Below, piece by piece: positions 6,878 through 9,379 of a stretch of 9,379 bases of DNA; the stretch's first letter is position 1, and every line of letters starts with the position of its first letter. This DNA is from an uncultured Sutterella sp. (GTDB lineage: Bacteria; Pseudomonadota; Gammaproteobacteria; Burkholderiales; Burkholderiaceae_F), in the NCBI GenBank assembly GCA_958347955.1, contig CATVXH010000024.1, positions 1 to 9,379 of the forward strand, in the 5' to 3' direction. The translations under genes and the position numbers were made by a program. The notes below the pieces were generated by a model. It did not search any database. It worked only from the letters and a program-made list of their open reading frames with translations, and was not told where the DNA came from.

Positions 6878-7018
6878 TTTCTACTACTAAATAAAGTGTC
6901 CGAAATGATCGGTCATTCCGAACGGTTCAATAGTCAGGGAGCGTACTCCCCGCCCAATTAACAAAATTGTCATCGGTGCAAAATTCAATAACTTTTCGCA
7001 CAAAAACGCTTGATTATA
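6878..7018 (-). promoter_or_regulatory. tig promoter region and structured leader
   Basis: A perfect -10 box TATAAT sits at 7018-7013 on the minus strand, but no good -35 is found 16-19 bases upstream. The predicted start near 7006 would give a leader of about 128 bases. The leader contains two compact hairpins: GGGAG-TACG-CTCCC (6950-6937) and GGAATGA-CCGA-TCATTTC (6919-6902, one G-U pair). Neither is followed by a T-run, so they are not terminators. A role in mRNA stability or translation is inference. Confidence 0.45.
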
Positions 7019-7173
7019 GCTATTGCTTAAGTAATTTTGTTATTTAGACATTAATAATTGAAATACTTAAGTCTATTCGCATTACATTAAACAACCAGCC
7101 AAACGGAATACTTTCTTAAAGTAACACTTTAAAATTCTTTGCATTCCTCTTATTTTTCAACACGTTAAAATGC
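7019..7173. other. Intergenic stretch between the reductase gene and the tig promoter
   Basis: AT-rich sequence after the reductase stop codon. The only structure seen is an AT-rich perfect hairpin, TTAAAGT-AAC-ACTTTAA (7116-7132, plus strand). It lacks a proper T-run on either strand and is a weak candidate for a transcript end. No gene is seen. Confidence 0.5.
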
Positions 7174-8319
7174 CTATAGCCGTTTCATCAAGATTTCACG
7201 AGCCACATCGCCGGTGACATTTTGCGCTTCCCCCAAATGAACACCCCGCTCGTTAAAGCGACGCGCAATCTCTTCCACAATATCAATGCCAATGTTTTTT
7301 TCCGATAAACGTGTGGCTAAACCCAACGACTTAAAGAACGCCTCAATCTTTTCAATTACCTGATCAATACGTTCTTCGTCGCTACCTTCGTTGATCCCCA
7401 AAACTCTCGAACCGAATTGAAGAAGCTTATCTTTTTTCTGTTCTCTCAGTACTTCAATAGTTCCGGGGTAAACAATAGCGAGAGACTCCCCGTGAGTCAC
7501 ACCGCAAAGCGCGGTGAGTTCATGACCGATTTGGTGCGTGCACCAGTCCTGGGTAACGCCCATACGAATGAAGTTATTGAGCGCCATTGTTGCGCTGAAC
7601 ATATAGTCACTCATCAGGTCGTAATCGCGCTCACCGCTCAAAATCCGCGGAGCAATCTCCATTGCCGTTGCAATCACCCCTTCGGCCCAACGGTCTAAAA
7701 CACGATTCTGCCCGCCCGTTGTCATGTACTGTTCAAAACAATGAACAACAATATCAGCCAAACTGCAGGCTATCTGATACTTCGGAAGCGAATATGTTGT
7801 CTGCGGATCCAAAATGCTAAATTTCGGGTAGTCACCTCTGAAAGAAAATTTTTCTTGAGTTGCATGACAGGAAATCACAGCCCCATTATTCATCTCAGAA
7901 CCTGTGGCCGGAAGTGTCATCACACTGGCAAAAGGAATCTGCGCGCCAGCGTTGCCCGACTTAACAATTGCCCAAGCGTCATTTTGAGGCTGAGCTATTG
8001 CTGCCGCAATCAATTTTGTACCATCCAGGACAGAACCGCCGCCGACAGCCAAAAGCATATCTATCTTCTCATCCAATCCTAATTTGACGGCTTTTCTTAA
8101 TGTTTCAACCGCAGGATTGGGTTCAATGCCCCAAAATTCAACAGTGTCATGGTTTTGCAAGGCGTCTTTAACCTGCTCGTAAACACCATTGCGCCTCACG
8201 CTGCCGCCTCCGAAAGTAATCATTACCTTCTTATCTTTCGGAATAAGTGTTTCCAGTTGGGCAATTTGTCCCTTTCCGAAAACGAGTTTGGTTGTATTTT
8301 GAAAAGTAAAATTGAACAT
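7174..8319 (-). CDS. YqhD-like iron-dependent, NADPH-type alcohol dehydrogenase/aldehyde reductase
   Basis: A 381-residue group III iron-containing alcohol dehydrogenase, similar throughout to E. coli YqhD (387 residues), which reduces short-chain and lipid-peroxidation aldehydes with NADPH. The N-terminal nucleotide-binding domain has TFGGGSVRRNG (35-45), the position where YqhD holds the NADP 2'-phosphate, and AVGGGSVLDGTK (91-102). Metal ligands inferred by alignment are Asp189 and His193 in LADIVVH, His262 in THQIGHE and His276 in GVTHGE; the spacings 4, 69 and 14 equal those of YqhD (194/198/267/281). The start at 8317-8319 has a GAGG ribosome site with 6-base spacing. The gene stands alone between tRNA-Leu (opposite strand) and the tig leader; no yqhC-like regulator is in view. 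Its substrate cannot be told from sequence: aldehyde detoxification or fermentative butanol/propanediol-type reduction are both possible. Confidence 0.93.
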   Translation of the reverse strand: MFNFTFQNTTKLVFGKGQIAQLETLIPKDKKVMITFGGGSVRRNGVYEQVKDALQNHDTVEFWGIEPNPAVETLRKAVKLGLDEKIDMLLAVGGGSVLDGTKLIAAAIAQPQNDAWAIVKSGNAGAQIPFASVMTLPATGSEMNNGAVISCHATQEKFSFRGDYPKFSILDPQTTYSLPKYQIACSLADIVVHCFEQYMTTGGQNRVLDRWAEGVIATAMEIAPRILSGERDYDLMSDYMFSATMALNNFIRMGVTQDWCTHQIGHELTALCGVTHGESLAIVYPGTIEVLREQKKDKLLQFGSRVLGINEGSDEERIDQVIEKIEAFFKSLGLATRLSEKNIGIDIVEEIARRFNERGVHLGEAQNVTGDVAREILMKRL

Positions 8320-8465
8320 ATGAACCTCAAAAACTGGTTGCTAAATTCTAACAAGAGGTTATGGTTGATCCTTTAGGGAATATTGCCTCAAAATCAGCTG
8401 ATCGAATATCTGTGCGAATTTCTTCGGAGCTTAATTCTATTTTCATGTACAATCACAGCCTACGT
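8320..8465. promoter_or_regulatory. Divergent intergenic region between reductase gene and tRNA-Leu
   Basis: This region must hold the start signals for two divergent genes. For tRNA-Leu a -10-like TACAAT lies at 8448-8453 on the plus strand, 12 bases before the tRNA; its -35 region is poor. For the reductase only the ribosome site GAGG next to the start is clear; I find no convincing promoter boxes. Confidence 0.4.
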
Positions 8466-8553
8466 GCGGGGATGGCGAAATTGGTAGACGCACCAGGTTT
8501 AGGTCCTGACGCCATTTAACGGCGTGTCGGTTCGAGTCCGATTCCCCGCACCA
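8466..8553 (+). tRNA. tRNA-Leu (anticodon TAG), CCA encoded
   Basis: An 88-base class II tRNA. The acceptor GCGGGGA (8466-8472) pairs with TCCCCGC, the D arm is GCGAAATTGGTAGACGC, and the anticodon loop TTTAGGT holds TAG at 8500-8502. A long variable arm (ACGCCATTTAACGGCGT) is followed by a T arm with GGTTCGAGTCC and an encoded CCA (8551-8553). The anticodon serves CUN leucine codons. It is the only non-coding gene here on the plus strand and has no obvious terminator; the next 90 bases contain only a weak TCTCA/TGAGA hairpin (8624-8639). Confidence 0.96.
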
Positions 8554-8646
8554 CTCTTAACACCTCACCAAACTTGCCCAGGCATTTCATCATTATTGAC
8601 GAACAGAGCGATTGCTAGCTATTTCTCAGAAAAATGAGATGCAAAA

Positions 8647-9111
8647 TCAAAGCTTCGTCACATCAATCCACTGAGCCTGCAACACTTCTTGCAATTTATC
8701 CGGAGTGATTTTGACCGCATTTGTAGGTGATCCCGCCGCTGGATATACAACGTCGTATTTTTTTAAGCTTGTATCCAAAAATACTTCAACACCTTTTTGT
8801 AGAGCAAACGGACAGACTCCACCCATAGGGTGACCAAAAAGATCCATGAGCTCATCGGGAGGACAAAAATGCGACGTCTCTTTAAAAAGTTTTTTGAATT
8901 TGGAATTATCTAGGCGAGACCGCCCCGAGACCACAATAACTAAACATCTTCCGCTTTTTAACTTGATGGCGAGAGATTTGGCAATTCGATCGGGCTCACA
9001 ACCCAGTTGCAGCGCTGCCAATTCCACAGTCGCGGTTGAACCGGGCAGTTCAATATAACTATCCAAAAGCCCTTTCTGACTTAAGTAATTTTTAACGTTT
9101 TCAACACTCAT
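8647..9111 (-). CDS. YbaK/EbsC-family aminoacyl-tRNA deacylase
   Basis: A 154-residue single-domain protein of the YbaK/EbsC (prolyl-tRNA synthetase editing-like) family, which hydrolyses mischarged aminoacyl-tRNAs in trans. Visible family features are STATVELAA (25-33), the conserved lysine in RIAKSLA (Lys45), the GGVCPFAL segment (97-104) and AAGSPTNAVKITP (125-137). Length is normal for the family. Which subclass it belongs to (Cys-tRNA(Pro), Ala-tRNA(Pro) or another) cannot be decided from sequence alone. The ATG at 9109-9111 gives the family's usual N-terminus (MSVENVKNYL), yet it has no Shine-Dalgarno sequence: the bases before it are the T-run of the upstream gene's terminator. Expression probably relies on readthrough or an unseen start. 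Confidence 0.9.
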   Translation of the reverse strand: MSVENVKNYLSQKGLLDSYIELPGSTATVELAALQLGCEPDRIAKSLAIKLKSGRCLVIVVSGRSRLDNSKFKKLFKETSHFCPPDELMDLFGHPMGGVCPFALQKGVEVFLDTSLKKYDVVYPAAGSPTNAVKITPDKLQEVLQAQWIDVTKL

Positions 9112-9114
9112 GGC

Positions 9115-9139
9115 AAGAAAAGGCGGGCAAAAGCCCGCC
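9115..9139 (-). terminator. Intrinsic terminator of the His/Cys-rich gene
   Basis: On the minus strand GGCGGGC (9139-9133) pairs perfectly with GCCCGCC (9128-9122) around TTTT, followed by TTTTCTT (9121-9115). It lies 7 bases after the stop codon of the upstream gene and only 3 bases before the deacylase ATG. Confidence 0.9.
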
Positions 9140-9146
9140 GACTAGA

Positions 9147-9379
9147 TTATTCAGTTTTATTCTTTTGGCTATCGCAGTGGTTATCTTCGTGATGATAGTG
9201 ATGATGGTTTCCACCGCAGCCGCAGCCTTCGCCATGTTCATGATCGTGATGACCGCCGCAACAGCATTCATCCTCTTCATGGTGATGGTGGTGATGATGC
9301 TCCCCACCGCAGCCGCAGCCTTCACTATGTTCATGGTCGTGATGACCGCCGCAACAGCATTCACCCTCTTCATGGTGGT
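9147..9379 (-). CDS. His/Cys/Gly-rich metal-binding protein, C-terminal part only (SlyD-like tail)
   Basis: Only the last 76 codons are in the window; the gene continues past the right edge. The real frame ends with TAA at 9147-9149. It encodes two copies of a 31-residue unit, each containing ECCCGGHHDHEH and EGCGCGG and a run of histidines, then a short partial third copy and the hydrophilic end SQKNKTE. Such clustered Cys and His residues bind Ni2+, Zn2+ or similar ions. The composition closely recalls the C-terminal tail of SlyD, an FKBP-type prolyl isomerase and nickel chaperone for hydrogenase maturation, but the catalytic part is outside the window, so the family is not proven. Other His-rich metallochaperones are possible. 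A strong terminator follows 7 bases downstream. Confidence 0.8.
   Translation of the reverse strand, partial: HHEEGECCCGGHHDHEHSEGCGCGGEHHHHHHHEEDECCCGGHHDHEHGEGCGCGGNHHHYHHEDNHCDSQKNKTE
9192..9377 (-). repeat. 93-base tandem repeat, two in-frame copies
   Basis: Copy 1 is 9377-9285 and copy 2 is 9284-9192. I count 9 mismatches in 93 bases and 4 changes in 31 residues. A third copy begins at 9191 but diverges quickly. The repeat encodes the Cys/His metal-binding units of the overlapping gene. The window edge falls at the start of copy 1, so more copies may lie beyond. Confidence 0.9.

Noticed and set aside
5675..6961. A 428-codon open frame on the plus strand opposite tig
   Set aside because: It is fully antisense to a clear trigger factor gene, has no family resemblance and no ribosome site. 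The strong codon bias of tig explains why the opposite frame stays open.
7116..7132. AT-rich hairpin downstream of the reductase gene as a terminator
   Set aside because: The stem is weak and no T-run follows on the minus strand; kept only as a note in the intergenic entry.
9101..9373. A 90-codon Ala/Ile/Met-rich minus-strand frame
   Set aside because: It is an off-frame reading of the His/Cys repeat; the frame ending at 9147 gives a sensible metal-binding tail and a terminator right after its stop.
9192..9377. Direct repeats that might suggest a CRISPR array
   Set aside because: The two copies abut without unique spacers and keep a coding frame; this is a protein repeat.

Overview
The window carries the core proteostasis operon of a bacterium, almost certainly a betaproteobacterium. 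Transcribed right to left on the minus strand are trigger factor (tig, 5576-6877), clpP (4932-5549), clpX (3625-4866) and lon (685-3141), followed by tRNA-Val(TAC) and tRNA-Asp(GTC) on the same strand. The order tig-clpP-clpX-lon followed by tRNA-Val/tRNA-Asp is familiar from Burkholderiales. The moderate base composition and the somewhat divergent proteins would suit a host-associated member such as the Sutterellaceae, but that last step is inference from memory, not a search.

Left edge (1-684): two minus-strand tRNA genes with a good sigma-70-type promoter (-35 at 204-209, -10 at 181-186). Between that promoter and the lon terminator lies the decayed 3' part of an IS200/IS605-type tnpB gene. 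It has two in-frame TAG codons and has lost the last RuvC aspartate.

Centre (685-6877): lon has a near-consensus heat-shock (sigma-32) promoter at 3174-3200 and a clean intrinsic terminator at 628-650. clpX and lon are separated by about 480 bases that hold a probable clpX terminator and otherwise no recognisable gene. tig and clpP are 26 bases apart and look co-transcribed. Between clpP and clpX there is a strong terminator-like hairpin just before the clpX ribosome binding site, which would let ClpP be made in excess of ClpX. ClpX has its Walker, pore and ClpP-docking motifs, but its RKH loop reads Arg-Lys-Asn.

Right part (6878-9379): a tig leader region with a -10 box and two small hairpins; a YqhD-like iron-dependent, NADPH-type alcohol/aldehyde reductase (7174-8319, minus); tRNA-Leu(TAG) on the plus strand (8466-8553); a YbaK/EbsC-family aminoacyl-tRNA deacylase (8647-9111, minus); and at the edge the 3' end of a His/Cys/Gly-rich metal-binding protein with a 93-base tandem repeat, resembling the tail of SlyD.

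Working together: trigger factor receives nascent chains, ClpXP and Lon remove damaged or regulated proteins, and lon at least appears heat-inducible. The flanking deacylase, reductase and metal-binding protein are housekeeping or stress functions with no visible link to the protease operon. I see no CRISPR array, intact transposon, phage or toxin-antitoxin cassette. The window is mostly conserved core genome, and the points worth a second look are small-scale: the ClpX loop variant, the clpP/clpX attenuator, the tnpB remnant and the metal-binding repeat.
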